Assembly: GCA_030017955.1 (NCBI GenBank)
Contig: JASEGR010000007.1
Location: 1-60,051, forward strand
Direction: 5' to 3'
Origin: Candidatus Eisenbacteria bacterium
Lineage (GTDB): Bacteria > Eisenbacteria > RBG-16-71-46 > JASEGR01
Length of the DNA: 60,051 bases
Positions 34,449 through 43,687 of this stretch are shown piece after piece. The notes under the pieces were generated by a model. That model was not told where the DNA came from. It ran no database searches and was given only the letters and a program-made list of their open reading frames with translations. Each line of letters begins with the position of its first letter. The stretch's first letter is position 1. Made by a program: the position numbers and the translations under genes.

Positions 34449-36308
34449 TCTCCCGGCAGAGCTTCTTCGCTCTCCGTCGAGCACGAAAAAGTAAACACCC
34501 GATTTGACCAGCTTCCCCCGTTCATCCTTCCCGTCCCAGCCAAGATGCCTTCTTCCTCTGGGAAGCCATGAGCTGAGGAGCTTTCTCTTGAGCCGTCCGT
34601 TCGAGTCAAAGAGTGTGAGCGAATAGTATCCGTCTGCGGGAATGTCGAGGATTACATCCAGCGGAAAAGCAGTCAGCGGATTGGACGGAAGGAAAAGACG
34701 GAGTGAGGAGAACGTCTCGCTGATCCGGCTCGGGACGGCATCAACCACGACCGGGCCAAGATAGGAAACCATCGCGTCGTTACGCACAGCGGCGATTCTG
34801 TAGCAGAGTTCGTGTCCCGAGAGAATGCCGGTATCAAGAAACGTGAAAGCTCTCCCATCGCCGGAAGCTTCCCCTACACTGGGGAAGACTGTTCCGATTC
34901 TTGTGAAAGAATCTTCGCCACCTCTCTTCCTTTCGACAGAGAATGAGAGAAAACCGTGCGGCCTTGCCTTCCACGAAAGGAAGACGCCCTCTTCTCTGGA
35001 CGAGACTTCAAAATCCCAGAGGTCAACCGGCGTTATATCTTCCCACCTTCCGACCTTTCCCCAAATCCTCAGTCTGGCATAGGGCGCTTGAGTGCTGCTG
35101 GACCAGACTACCAGAAATCTCCTGTCGTTCCCTGGAAGTTCGACTCCCGAGATAACGGGCCAGAGATCATCGCCGGCTCTGTCAGCGACCAAAACGCCAT
35201 CTGGATCAAGCACGCTCCCAGACTGAGTTACTCTCGCGGCAAGTATGTACGAGTTCTCACCGATGACATTCCGCCACACGATGACGAAGACTGTGCCGTC
35301 AAAAAATATTGATGGCCTCTCGCCACAACCTGCCACGCTCGAGATAACTATTCCATCCCTGTCAAGCACTTCACCCTGCGTAGAAACCCTGGCGCAGCGA
35401 ATTAGCTGGTGTCTCGGATTAGTATCATCCTCCCACACGACGAGAAAGTTTCCGCCTCCGAAAGCAACCTTGGGAGCCCAGTGAGCGCCGGTCCCGGATG
35501 AGATCAGTATTTCGCCAGGGGAAAGAACCTGCCCGGCCGGGCTTACGATCTCTCCTCGAATGTCAGAATCCGCCATCGACCTTTGCTCCTGCCACACAAC
35601 AAGGAAATCCTGTCCGTCAAATGCAAGCCCCGGGTATTGGTGACTCACTGCTCCTGAGCTTATCTGGATTTCGTTGGGATCAAGCACCTGACCCGATTGT
35701 GTCACCCTCTGAAAGAATAGTTGGCTGTGCAAATCTTCTCCCTCGTCTTGCCACACAATTACAAAGTTAGTTCCATCAAAGGCAGCGGCAGGGGGACCGT
35801 GATAGAAACCCGTTGATAAAGGAATGCCATGCGGCGCCAGGACTTCGCCGCCCCGGCTGACCGGCGAGAAATAGAGCTCTCTGGTTCCGGTTCGCTGGTC
35901 TGCCCAAACCGCAAGGAAGCACGAATCGCCTGCGCAGAGACAAGGAACTCCCTGAAAGTCAACTTCTCTTATGATGGGAAGAGCTGTCGAGTCGAGCAGT
36001 TCTCCTGAAACCCCGACTCGGGAAAAATAGACATCCGAATGCGCTCCGTTTCTGTAATCCTGCCACGCTACCAGATAAATGCTTTCACTGAGTGCAATTG
36101 CTGGGAATCTCTCATCGAAACCGGTGCTGTCGGCGCGCGTCGTGTCGACCAGAAATTCTCCCGCAGAAAGAATGGACGCAAATGAAGTTTCAGGAATGAG
36201 GCCGGAACGCATGAGCGGTTGGCTGTAGAGATTAGGGACAACAACTGCGAGGCCGGCGATGATGGTAAGGCAGAGGGCAACTATCGAACGTCTCTCGGCG
36301 CCACGCAT
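34431..36308 (-). CDS. Secreted beta-propeller-like protein with C-terminal sorting domain
   Basis: 625 aa. A signal peptide (RRSIVALCLTIIAGLAVVVP) is followed by six or seven repeats of the type F(L/V)VVWQD…GEILAPDGI(P/L)IS, typical of WD40-like or beta-propeller surface proteins. A fibronectin-like module (about 440-530) and a FlgD-like C-terminal domain ending SGVYFFVLDGERRSSAGRLILLR come next; this end matches type IX secretion cargo. Upstream codons to 36380 belong to the MITE, so the start is the ATG before RGAERRS. The IS-truncated gene at 5685 is a relative. Ligand unknown. Confidence 0.85.
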   Translation of the reverse strand: MRGAERRSIVALCLTIIAGLAVVVPNLYSQPLMRSGLIPETSFASILSAGEFLVDTTRADSTGFDERFPAIALSESIYLVAWQDYRNGAHSDVYFSRVGVSGELLDSTALPIIREVDFQGVPCLCAGDSCFLAVWADQRTGTRELYFSPVSRGGEVLAPHGIPLSTGFYHGPPAAAFDGTNFVIVWQDEGEDLHSQLFFQRVTQSGQVLDPNEIQISSGAVSHQYPGLAFDGQDFLVVWQEQRSMADSDIRGEIVSPAGQVLSPGEILISSGTGAHWAPKVAFGGGNFLVVWEDDTNPRHQLIRCARVSTQGEVLDRDGIVISSVAGCGERPSIFFDGTVFVIVWRNVIGENSYILAARVTQSGSVLDPDGVLVADRAGDDLWPVISGVELPGNDRRFLVVWSSSTQAPYARLRIWGKVGRWEDITPVDLWDFEVSSREEGVFLSWKARPHGFLSFSVERKRGGEDSFTRIGTVFPSVGEASGDGRAFTFLDTGILSGHELCYRIAAVRNDAMVSYLGPVVVDAVPSRISETFSSLRLFLPSNPLTAFPLDVILDIPADGYYSLTLFDSNGRLKRKLLSSWLPRGRRHLGWDGKDERGKLVKSGVYFFVLDGERRSSAGRLILLR

Positions 36309-36322
36309 TGACGTACCCGCTA

Positions 36323-36538
36323 GTGTCGTGTCCCGGAAATTCCTTGTATATGTCTTTGCCCCGGGACACGACACTTTCATAGGCGCTCCTCGCCCCTCTG
36401 ACGCTTCTGGATGCTCCTACTCGTCGCATCCTTACACTGTCACCCCTGAGGGGGTCGGCCACGACCCCCTCATACCCCCTGGCAGTGTGCCTTATGAAAC
36501 ACCCTGCATTTCGTAAAGCTATTTCTGGGACGGCACAC
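36323..36538. mobile_element. 216-bp MITE-like element, copy 1
   Basis: Bounded by GTGTCGTGTCCC and GGGACGGCACAC (imperfect inverted ends) and flanked on both sides by TA, as for IS630/Tc1-type insertion. Inside are a 14-bp hairpin GTGTCGTGTCCCGG/CCGGGACACGACAC and a second one, GAGGGGGTCG/CGACCCCCTC. It is nearly identical to copies at 41275 and 50908. Confidence 0.85.
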
Positions 36539-36565
36539 TAACTCCCTTTGTCAGCCTGGAAAAAG

Positions 36566-36595
36566 TTGACTTTCGCAGGTCTAACGTGGTAGAAT
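36566..36595 (+). promoter_or_regulatory. Probable promoter of the ncRNA
   Basis: TTGACT, 18 nt, TAGAAT, just after MITE copy 1 and about 20 nt before the closing stem of the predicted RNA. Confidence 0.55.
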
Positions 36596-36601
36596 ATCTA
36601 G

Positions 36602-36741
36602 TAGAGAAGCGGAGCCTAGGTTCCCTGCCTTTTTCGCCTCGCTTCCTACTTTGCAGCTCAGCCTATCCAACGCGGGAGCGTTGCCCGACGGGGCAGAAGG
36701 ACGGACGGACGATTTGCAGGCGGGGAACTAGGCAATTTTTT
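36602..36741 (+). ncRNA. Structured small RNA, family unknown
   Basis: About 140 nt. The arms GCCTAGGTTCCCTGCC (36614-36629) and GGCGGGGAACTAGGC (36719-36733) pair to close the whole molecule and are followed by six T. Inside are perfect hairpins CAACGC-GGGA-GCGTTG and GCCC-GACG-GGGC. No protein frame fits. The closed-rod shape recalls 6S RNA, but it is short and I cannot confirm the family. Confidence 0.55.
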
Positions 36742-36778
36742 GTCCCCTCATTTCCTTCTTGTCCCGGGAGACACTCTT

Positions 36779-37489
36779 TCACCCGATGCTTATCAGCCCG
36801 GATATCCTCTGCAATTGATTTGTGAAGATTAGGATTCCCACGACTACAAGAAGCAAACCGCTCACGAGCTCAATGGCTCTGTAGTGCTTCTTCACTGCTC
36901 CAAATATCCGGAAGAACACATTCACAGCAAGTCCCGTTATGAAAAATGGAATTGCAAGGCCGAGAGAATATAGACTCAAGAGATAGATTCCCTGCCAGAC
37001 AGTTTCCTGCGTGCTCGCAATAGCGAGTATGGCGCCCAGGATAGGGCCTATGCACGGCGTCCACGCGAAAGCGAACGAGAAACCGATTATCAGGGAGCCA
37101 AGGAGGCCGAACCGCTTCTCCTTCACCTGGAATTTCTTTTCGTAGTTGAGAAAGGGTATTCGCAGAATCCCCGCCACATGAAGCCCGAAGATCACGACCA
37201 AGACCCCTGCTATCTTTGAGAAAATCGCCTGTTTGGCAAGGAGAAACATTCCGACGAACGTTGCCGAAGCTCCCATGGCAATAAAGACTATTGAAAAGCC
37301 GAGGATGAACAAAATCGAGTTCGCAGTCGTTCGTGTGAAAATCTTTCTCTCGAGAGAGCTCCGCTGCATCTCTTCGAGAGACACCCCCGAGATGAACGAA
37401 ATGTATGCCGGTATCAGCGGAAGCACACACGGCGAGAAAAATGATCCAACACCTGCAAGAAATGATGCGATCAGGTTTACTTTCTCCAT
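36779..37489 (-). CDS. ccdA: CcdA-like thiol-disulfide transporter
   Basis: 236-aa protein with six membrane helices, related to the central domain of DsbD. It carries electrons from cytoplasmic thioredoxin to the periplasm for cytochrome c maturation or disulfide repair. The two redox Cys are in FFSPCVLPLIPAYISF and WTPCIGPILGAILA. It overlaps the end of moeA by 13 nt, so both are expressed together. No cytochrome c assembly genes are adjacent. Confidence 0.93.
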   Translation of the reverse strand: MEKVNLIASFLAGVGSFFSPCVLPLIPAYISFISGVSLEEMQRSSLERKIFTRTTANSILFILGFSIVFIAMGASATFVGMFLLAKQAIFSKIAGVLVVIFGLHVAGILRIPFLNYEKKFQVKEKRFGLLGSLIIGFSFAFAWTPCIGPILGAILAIASTQETVWQGIYLLSLYSLGLAIPFFITGLAVNVFFRIFGAVKKHYRAIELVSGLLLVVVGILIFTNQLQRISGLISIG

Positions 37490-38751
37490 GCAGGAACTCC
37501 TTCAGGGCTGGTTGAAGCGGCCATTAGAGCCGCGCAAGGCCAATTGCTCGAAAGAAGCTTGACTTGAACCTCAGTTCCTCCCGGAAGAGAAACTTTGTCT
37601 TCCGGAATGATTATGAGTCCATCCGCAACCACGAGAGACTTGAGGATCCCGGAGCCCTGCGGGCCGGTCGCGGTCACAAAAAGAGTATCGTTTTCCCTGG
37701 TCAGCTTCCCGCGCACAAACGCCGTCATTTCGGGTTTCTTCTTGATTTCTTTTTTCAACCGGGCCGTGACGATCGGTCTTTCGATATCCGCCCTTCCACA
37801 CATTTTGATAATGGCAGGCCTTACAAGTTGCTCGAAAACAACGACGCACGAGACAGGATTCCCGGGAAGCCCGAAAAAGGGCTTATTGTCTCTCATGCCA
37901 AACACAGTGGGTTTGCCCGGCTGCATGCGGACAGTCTGGAAAACAATCTCTCCAAGCCCTGAGAGAATTTCTTTCACCCAATCATATTTTCCCACTGAGA
38001 CGCCTCCGGATGTAACTACCATGTCGGATAGCTGAAATGCCGTTTCGAGTCTTTCCCTCAGCTCCTCCTTGTTGTCCCTGGCGATCCCGAGATAGACCGG
38101 AATTGAGCCTGTCTCTGCGACCCCTGCAAGAAGCGAGTATCCGTTGGCATTCCTTATCCCGTGAGTAGGAAGGTCATCACCGGGCTCGAAAACCTCATCT
38201 CCGGTGACGATTATTGAGACCTTGGGGCGCCGCGTCACCAGGCAGGAGGTCCTGCCAAGCTCGGCAAGCATCCCTGCGCACGAAGGCGTAAGGAACATTC
38301 CTTCGGGAAGGACTGTCTCTCCCGCCTTCACGTCCTGCCCTCTTTCCCTCACATTATCATTTTTCTCTATGGGTTTCTCGATGAACACGGAGTCCCCGTC
38401 GCGTCTCGTATCTTCAACCATCACGACGGAGTCTGCGCCTTCCGGCACGCACGCCCCTGTCATTATTGCCGCCGCTTCATCCCTCCCAAGGCGAAATCTG
38501 GGGCTCGCCCCTGCCGGGATTTCTTCCACTATCTTAAGTCTTGAGGGCTTATCCCGCGTTGAGTGAAGCGTATCCTCAGATCTGACGGCGTATCCGTCCA
38601 TCGCCGAATTGTCAAAAGACGGGACGTCATGAGACGACTTGATGCTCTCTCTCAAAACCCGGCCCGCGGCTTCGAGGATACTCACTTCTTCCGCATTAAG
38701 ACAGTTCACTCTCCTGAGAATTTCCTCGAGCGCGGTGCCTACTGAGAGCAT
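37477..38751 (-). CDS. moeA: Molybdopterin molybdotransferase
   Basis: 424-aa enzyme that inserts molybdate into adenylylated molybdopterin. Domain III signature VSIIVTGDEVF…GIRNANGYSLLAG and TSGGVSVGKYDW are intact, as are DVPSFDNSAMDGYAVR and PGKPTVFG…FGLPGNPVS. The start is placed at the ATG before LSVGTALEEIL; the further 22 open codons have no family similarity. It overlaps ccdA by 13 nt. No other molybdenum cofactor genes are present. Confidence 0.94.
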   Translation of the reverse strand: MLSVGTALEEILRRVNCLNAEEVSILEAAGRVLRESIKSSHDVPSFDNSAMDGYAVRSEDTLHSTRDKPSRLKIVEEIPAGASPRFRLGRDEAAAIMTGACVPEGADSVVMVEDTRRDGDSVFIEKPIEKNDNVRERGQDVKAGETVLPEGMFLTPSCAGMLAELGRTSCLVTRRPKVSIIVTGDEVFEPGDDLPTHGIRNANGYSLLAGVAETGSIPVYLGIARDNKEELRERLETAFQLSDMVVTSGGVSVGKYDWVKEILSGLGEIVFQTVRMQPGKPTVFGMRDNKPFFGLPGNPVSCVVVFEQLVRPAIIKMCGRADIERPIVTARLKKEIKKKPEMTAFVRGKLTRENDTLFVTATGPQGSGILKSLVVADGLIIIPEDKVSLPGGTEVQVKLLSSNWPCAALMAASTSPEGVPAWRK

Positions 38752-38798
38752 CTCGTGAGATTGCTTCACGGTGTTCAATGTGTCTGTCTCCGTTATGA

Positions 38799-38819
38799 AG
38801 GTGTCCAAAATAGACACCT
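38799..38819. terminator. Hairpin between hflX and moeA
   Basis: A perfect 7-bp stem AGGTGTC-CAAAATA-GACACCT in the gap between the two genes. There is no long T-run, so it may be a weak terminator or REP-like remnant. Confidence 0.35.
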
Positions 38820-38843
38820 GCCCGAAATGTGCCTGTCCCTATT

Positions 38844-39953
38844 TTACGAACCGCTTCTTCTTTTCATGCTTTCAGAAATCATCTCCTTCAACTTCCCGAT
38901 ATTCTCTCCTGTGAGCGCAGAAATCGCAACACTCCCCGGAGTGAGAGTCCTCAAGTGAAGAAGCGTGCTCTCCTCCTCCAGAACGTCAATCTTGTTCAGT
39001 ACAGTAATCACTTCCTTGCCTCTCGCACCAAGGTCCACCAGAATACCATCTACGACTTCAACCTGGTGAGGAGCATCATGGGACGCAGCATCCACCACAT
39101 TGACAAGCAAGTCTGCTTCAGTCACTTCCTCCAGCGTGGCCCGGAACGAGGCAACCAGGTGATGTGGAAGTTTCCTTATGAATCCAACAGTATCAGTGAC
39201 AAGAAAGAAATCATTCTCATTCAAGAAAACTCTTCGTGTCGTTGCATCAAGCGTTGCAAACAGCTTGTCCTCGGTGTACACGGCGGCCTTTGTAAGAGCA
39301 TTGAAAAGCGTTGATTTTCCGGAGTTCGTGTAGCCGACAAGCGCAACTTTGAAGAGGTCCTTTCTTCCTTTTCTCTGAACAGCTCTTTCCTTCTCGACCG
39401 ACGAAAGCTTCTTCTTGAGCGTCTCAATCTTTTCTCTCACTCTTCTTCTATCAACTTCGAGCTGGGTTTCGCCGGGTCCCCTCGTCCCAATCCCGCCGCC
39501 GAGTCTCGAAAGGTGCTCCCACATTCTCGTGAGCCGGGGAAGAGTATACTGAAGCTGTGCAAGCTCAACCTGAAGCCGCGCTTCTCTGGTCTTTGCTCTC
39601 CTTGCGAAGATGTCGAGGATGAGTTCGCTCCTGTCAATGACCCTCACCCCGAGTAGTTTTTCCAGATTTCGAACCTGTGCTGGACTCAAGTCTTCATCGA
39701 AGATAACGAGGTCGGCCGACTGCTCGACGGAAATGGCTTTGACTTCCTCGACTTTGCCCTTGCCAATCAGGGTGGCCGCATTTGGAGTCCGGTGCCGCTG
39801 TCCGACTGTCCCCAGTACCTCTGCACCCGCAGTCTCGGCAAGAAGGGTAAGTTCGCCAAGCGAATCTGCTTCGGGCGCGAATCTGGAATCTCTGTCGAAT
39901 CCAACAAGGATTGCTCTTTCTCTCTTCAGGGATTCTTTTCTGACTTCGTAGAT
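38844..39953 (-). CDS. hflX: GTPase HflX
   Basis: Ribosome-associated GTPase that splits stalled ribosomes. Residues up to about 180 are the HflX N-domain (RERAILVGFDRDS, GQRHRTPNAATLIGKGKVEE, DEDLSPAQVRNLEKLLGVRV, GGIGTRGPGETQLEVDRR). The G domain has GYTNSGKST, DTVGF and NKID. The first conventional start (TTG at 39689) lies in the middle of the N-domain. The same frame is open to a stop near 40019 without ATG, GTG or TTG. AGGAGG lies 5 nt before an ATC codon at 39953; a CTG at 39929 is the alternative. I extend the gene to 39953 on homology. Confidence 0.85.
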   Translation of the reverse strand: MYEVRKESLKRERAILVGFDRDSRFAPEADSLGELTLLAETAGAEVLGTVGQRHRTPNAATLIGKGKVEEVKAISVEQSADLVIFDEDLSPAQVRNLEKLLGVRVIDRSELILDIFARRAKTREARLQVELAQLQYTLPRLTRMWEHLSRLGGGIGTRGPGETQLEVDRRRVREKIETLKKKLSSVEKERAVQRKGRKDLFKVALVGYTNSGKSTLFNALTKAAVYTEDKLFATLDATTRRVFLNENDFFLVTDTVGFIRKLPHHLVASFRATLEEVTEADLLVNVVDAASHDAPHQVEVVDGILVDLGARGKEVITVLNKIDVLEEESTLLHLRTLTPGSVAISALTGENIGKLKEMISESMKRRSGS

Positions 39954-40025
39954 AAATACCTCCTGAGTTGGCCTTCTGCGCTGTCTTAGGGATCGTTGTC
40001 CGGGACTGACCTCGGGCCGTTAGTT

Positions 40026-41258
40026 CTAGCTCTCAGCAACAGGGATCTCAAACTCGTAGGGAAATTCCGACAGATTCCTGAGCTTTCCATCACTTTCGAC
40101 ATAGAAGACGTCTTCTATTCTAACACCTATCTCCTTTGATGGAAAGTAGAGCCCCGGCTCAACGGTGAACACCATTCCCGGAGAGACTCTGTCTTTGTTC
40201 GCAGCAGTGGCGCCGAACGCCGGTGATTCGTGTACCTCAAGTCCTATGCCGTGACCTATGGAATGGACGTAGCCCTCGACTGCCGATTCGTTCTGCCTAA
40301 TAGTCGGATACCCCTTCTTTTCAAAGAATGCGCAGACTTCCTCCTGGCAGACCCTTGTTTCCTTTCCGACATCCATGATCTTCGCCGCATAAAAGAACGT
40401 ATCAAGAACGTCACCGTAGATGCGCTTCACTTCGTCGGACGACTTGCCGAAGACAAGAGTCCTCGTCATGTCAAAGCAATATCCCGAGGCCGTGTCCCTG
40501 GGAAAAATGTCGACAATGATTGTCTTTCCGGGAATCACTTCGTCTTCATCTCTGCCGACATTGTGGGGGACCGCCGAATCCTTTCCCTGGCTGACGATTG
40601 AGCCCCCTCCCTCAAGCAGTCCCCTTTTTGTGAATTCAATCCTCAAGATCGTTCGCATATCGCCTATTCTGAGCGGCGTACCATCAGCTTTGAGAATCTT
40701 TCCTCCTCTTTGTTTGAGAGAGCGGAGATGTTGAACAAGCGCTTTGAGTGAATCGGCAGTCTTCTCTCCGGCCCTTCTGATTTTCTCAACTTCATCTTCC
40801 GATTTTGTTCTTCTGGCAACGTCAAAAAGGCTTTCTTCCTTATCGAAGTCTATCTCTATTCCCTTCACTCGCTTCTTTATTTCTTCCAGAATAGGGAGGA
40901 ATCTGCTCAACTCTGCCTGCCCAAAGAAGATGATTTTCCCTTTTATTGAAAGTCTGTCAAAAAGCTTTTCGTACAGTCTGCCGTAAGCCCGCACCGTGCT
41001 CTTCTCTTCATCAAGCAGGCCTTTCAAGCCAAGGTCGGAGTAGCTCAGACAGGGCAGTCCAGATTTTGCTGCCTCTTCTCTCTCAATCAAACTGTGGACG
41101 AGCAGTTTTTCCCCGTTCTTTTTCTCGATGTAGATCGCGCTAAGAAGCCTCACCCCACCCGTAATATAAAGCATTAGCGGCCCGCACTCCTTGCCACCCT
41201 CGACAACAATCGCGTCAACGCCCCGCTCGGCCACCAGTTTTTGAATGTCGGCCTTCAA
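40026..41258 (-). CDS. Xaa-Pro aminopeptidase / prolidase (M24)
   Basis: 410 aa. The creatinase-like N-terminal domain (1-165) precedes a pita-bread catalytic domain. Its dimetal ligands are visible: IIVDIFPRDTASGYCFDMTRT (two Asp), HSIGHGIGLEVHES (His), FTVEPGLYFP (Glu) and GVRIEDVFYV (Glu). The start is TTG at 41258 with AGGAGG 6 nt upstream; codons further up belong to MITE copy 2, which ends the known upstream region 16 nt before the start. The MITE must therefore supply or displace the promoter. Confidence 0.92.
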   Translation of the reverse strand: MKADIQKLVAERGVDAIVVEGGKECGPLMLYITGGVRLLSAIYIEKKNGEKLLVHSLIEREEAAKSGLPCLSYSDLGLKGLLDEEKSTVRAYGRLYEKLFDRLSIKGKIIFFGQAELSRFLPILEEIKKRVKGIEIDFDKEESLFDVARRTKSEDEVEKIRRAGEKTADSLKALVQHLRSLKQRGGKILKADGTPLRIGDMRTILRIEFTKRGLLEGGGSIVSQGKDSAVPHNVGRDEDEVIPGKTIIVDIFPRDTASGYCFDMTRTLVFGKSSDEVKRIYGDVLDTFFYAAKIMDVGKETRVCQEEVCAFFEKKGYPTIRQNESAVEGYVHSIGHGIGLEVHESPAFGATAANKDRVSPGMVFTVEPGLYFPSKEIGVRIEDVFYVESDGKLRNLSEFPYEFEIPVAES

Positions 41259-41274
41259 GGTTGTCCTCCTTCTA

Positions 41275-41490
41275 GTGTCGTGTCCCGGAAGTTCCTTGTC
41301 TATGTCTTTGCCCCTGGACACGACACTTTCATAGGGGCTTCTCGCCCCTCTGACACTTCAGGATGCTCCTACTCGTCGCATCCCTACGCTGTCACCCCTG
41401 AGGGGGTCGGCCACGACCCCCTCATACCCCCTGGCAGTGTGCCTTATGAAACACCCTGCATTTCGTAAAGTTATTTCTGGGACGGCACAC
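41275..41490. mobile_element. 216-bp MITE-like element, copy 2
   Basis: Same length, ends and hairpins as copy 1, flanked by TA on both sides. It lies 4 nt before the ribosome-binding site of the prolidase gene. The first hairpin has one mismatch (CCTGGACACGACAC). Confidence 0.85.
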
Positions 41491-41554
41491 TAGTAGTCCG
41501 CTTAGTAGTCGGCTGGCGCCCATCCCTTCCCTACCCTGCCTTTCCTGCCCGGCC

Positions 41555-42745
41555 TCACTGCCTGAACATTACTTCTTCATTTGAGAAAAGCCTCACCGCA
41601 ACAAGGAGCGAGAAGAAAGCAAGCACAATCGTACTACCAAGCGTGATGACAATGTGGGCCGGGTTGAAATTGCCGAGAAGGAGCTCTTTCTCAACGAGGC
41701 TGGTATTGAAGATAGGGAGAAGGAAGTATGGATTTCCCACTTCAAACTCCTGGCTCATGGCAGAGATCCCGAGAAGGATGACCGCCATCTGGAGGTAAGC
41801 CGCGTACGTTCCTCCTTCCTTCGCACTCTTGGCAAGACAGCCCATCGCTATCAGCACGCCGCTCAAAAGCGCGGCCACGGGGATAGTCATGAGAAAGACT
41901 GCCGCAGCATTCATTGGCGTCACACCCATCTTGAGATCGCCACTGACTGAGAAAATAGAATATCCCGAGAGAAAGGTTAGAAGGAGACTCACTATGCCTG
42001 AAAATGCCGATGCAAGCGAAGCGCTAAGAACAGCGAGAAATTTTCCGAGAACAAGCTCTGTTCTTTTCGCAGAGCTGACAAGAATCGTCTCAAGTGTTGC
42101 TCTTTCCTTCTCGCCTGCAGTTGCATCGATCGCCGGGTGGGACGCGCCGGCGGCTATGAGAACTATGATCAGATAAGGTATAAGCATTCCAAGAAGGGAT
42201 GCGCCCGCTTCATTTGATGCCCCGATGTTCTTTTTTTCGAATGAGGCGGCTGAAAGGAAATCAGCTCCGACGCCTATCTCTTTGAGCTTCTCCTGTGTAA
42301 CCATTTCCTTGAATTTCGCAAACACGCTTTCCGCTCTCTCGGCTGCGCTCCTCGACCTCGCGTCGGTTTCATCGCAGACAAACGAGATAGTTGATTTTTC
42401 GCCTGCCTTCATCTTCTCTTCAAGGTTCTCTTGAAGAACGAGAATCCCCTGTATGAGCCCGTCCTGGATCTGCTTGCTCGTAGCATTGGTAAGCAGGACT
42501 TCGACTTTTTCCTTTTCCCTTAGAAGGGAGACCAGCCTGGGAGCGCCCGCGGGGTTGGTTACGGCGATAGTCACAACCAGCGTCTTCTCTTTTTCCACCT
42601 GCCTCTGCATCATGAATCCCATGCCTGCGAATATCATGGGATAGAAAATAAATGGCAATACGAACACCAGGAAAAGTGAACGCCTGTCCCTGACAGTCTC
42701 AATGACCTCTTTTTTCCACACGACTCCGATATTCTGAAGTTTCAT
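41555..42745 (-). CDS. ABC-2 type transporter permease (NatB-like)
   Basis: 396 aa. One N-terminal helix (about 24-45), a long extracytoplasmic region (50-180) and five or six C-terminal helices. The motif TAGEKERATLETILVSSAKRTELVLGK is typical of the NatB/YhaP branch of ABC exporters, which have been linked to Na+ or drug export. Its start overlaps the stop of the ATPase gene (ATGA). Substrate unknown. Confidence 0.88.
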   Translation of the reverse strand: MKLQNIGVVWKKEVIETVRDRRSLFLVFVLPFIFYPMIFAGMGFMMQRQVEKEKTLVVTIAVTNPAGAPRLVSLLREKEKVEVLLTNATSKQIQDGLIQGILVLQENLEEKMKAGEKSTISFVCDETDARSRSAAERAESVFAKFKEMVTQEKLKEIGVGADFLSAASFEKKNIGASNEAGASLLGMLIPYLIIVLIAAGASHPAIDATAGEKERATLETILVSSAKRTELVLGKFLAVLSASLASAFSGIVSLLLTFLSGYSIFSVSGDLKMGVTPMNAAAVFLMTIPVAALLSGVLIAMGCLAKSAKEGGTYAAYLQMAVILLGISAMSQEFEVGNPYFLLPIFNTSLVEKELLLGNFNPAHIVITLGSTIVLAFFSLLVAVRLFSNEEVMFRQ

Positions 42746-43494
42746 ATTTGCAGTTCCTTGCTGACTTCTCCCACAAGCTTGACGAAAATCTCTTCCAGGT
42801 CTCTCTCACCTGTCATTTTTCTCAAATCCTCAAGACTACCCGAGCTCAGGATCTTCCCTTTTTCTATGATGGCGATCTCGTCGCACAGTTTCTCGGCTTC
42901 GCTCATTATGTGAGTGGACATAAGGATCGTTTTTCCTTCCGCCTTCATGTTTCTCATGAACTTCTGGACTTCCCGTGCGCCAAGGACATCGAGCCCCTGA
43001 GCTGGTTCATCGAGTACCAGCACGTTCGGGTTGTGGACCATGACCCTTCCAATGGAAACCCGCTGCTTCATGCCGGTAGACATTTTCCCTATTCTTCTGT
43101 CGGCGTATTCCTTCATTCCAAGGGATTCGATCATGTGCTGGGTTCTCTCTCTGGCGCTTTCCTTGGAGAGCCCGTGCAGCCGGCCAAAATACTCAAGGGC
43201 CTCTCTTCCCGAGAGTCTGTCATAGAGCTTTGTGTCGCCCGAAAGATATCCTATGGCTTCTCTGACTTCGTTGGGAGAGTTAACAACGTCATAGCCCTGA
43301 ACTGTCGCCGTCCCCGATGTCGGAGTCAGGATGGTTGCAAGCATCCTCAAGGTCGTGGTCTTGCCTGCGCCATTCCGTCCGAGGAGTCCAAATATCTTGC
43401 CGGGCGCGCAAACAAAAGAGACATTGTTGACTGCTACAACGTTTCCTCTTTTTCCGTCATGGAAAACCTTGGTCAAGCCCTTGACTTCAATCAT
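42742..43494 (-). CDS. ABC transporter ATP-binding protein (NatA-like)
   Basis: 250-aa ATPase. Walker A GRNGAGKTT, signature STGMKQRVSIGR, Walker B VLVLDEPAQGLD and the switch His in MSTHIMSEAEKL are intact. The start is the ATG before IEVKGLTKVF; 16 further open codons upstream are not conserved. It is the partner of the overlapping permease gene. Confidence 0.93.
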   Translation of the reverse strand: MIEVKGLTKVFHDGKRGNVVAVNNVSFVCAPGKIFGLLGRNGAGKTTTLRMLATILTPTSGTATVQGYDVVNSPNEVREAIGYLSGDTKLYDRLSGREALEYFGRLHGLSKESARERTQHMIESLGMKEYADRRIGKMSTGMKQRVSIGRVMVHNPNVLVLDEPAQGLDVLGAREVQKFMRNMKAEGKTILMSTHIMSEAEKLCDEIAIIEKGKILSSGSLEDLRKMTGERDLEEIFVKLVGEVSKELQI

Positions 43495-43687
43495 CAACCT
43501 GTCCCTCTGACCTGCAAGCTTTCTTTGAGCTGTCATCGGCAAAGCGTGGACGAGCCGGACGTGGTGTTGTCATCATCCCGGCATCCCCATGAATCCGTAC
43601 AACTTTTGCATTCTATGAGGAAGGAAGCTTTGCTGTCAACGCGCCGCTGTCACCAGGAGCTCAAGCCGGCATCGGTTGCTCGGCACG

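Noticed and set aside
36341-36516. Short open frames within the three MITE copies (translation VSRKFLVYVFAPGHDT…)
   Set aside because: The frame arises from the hairpin sequence itself and has no start signal; the conservation is explained by the element being repetitive.
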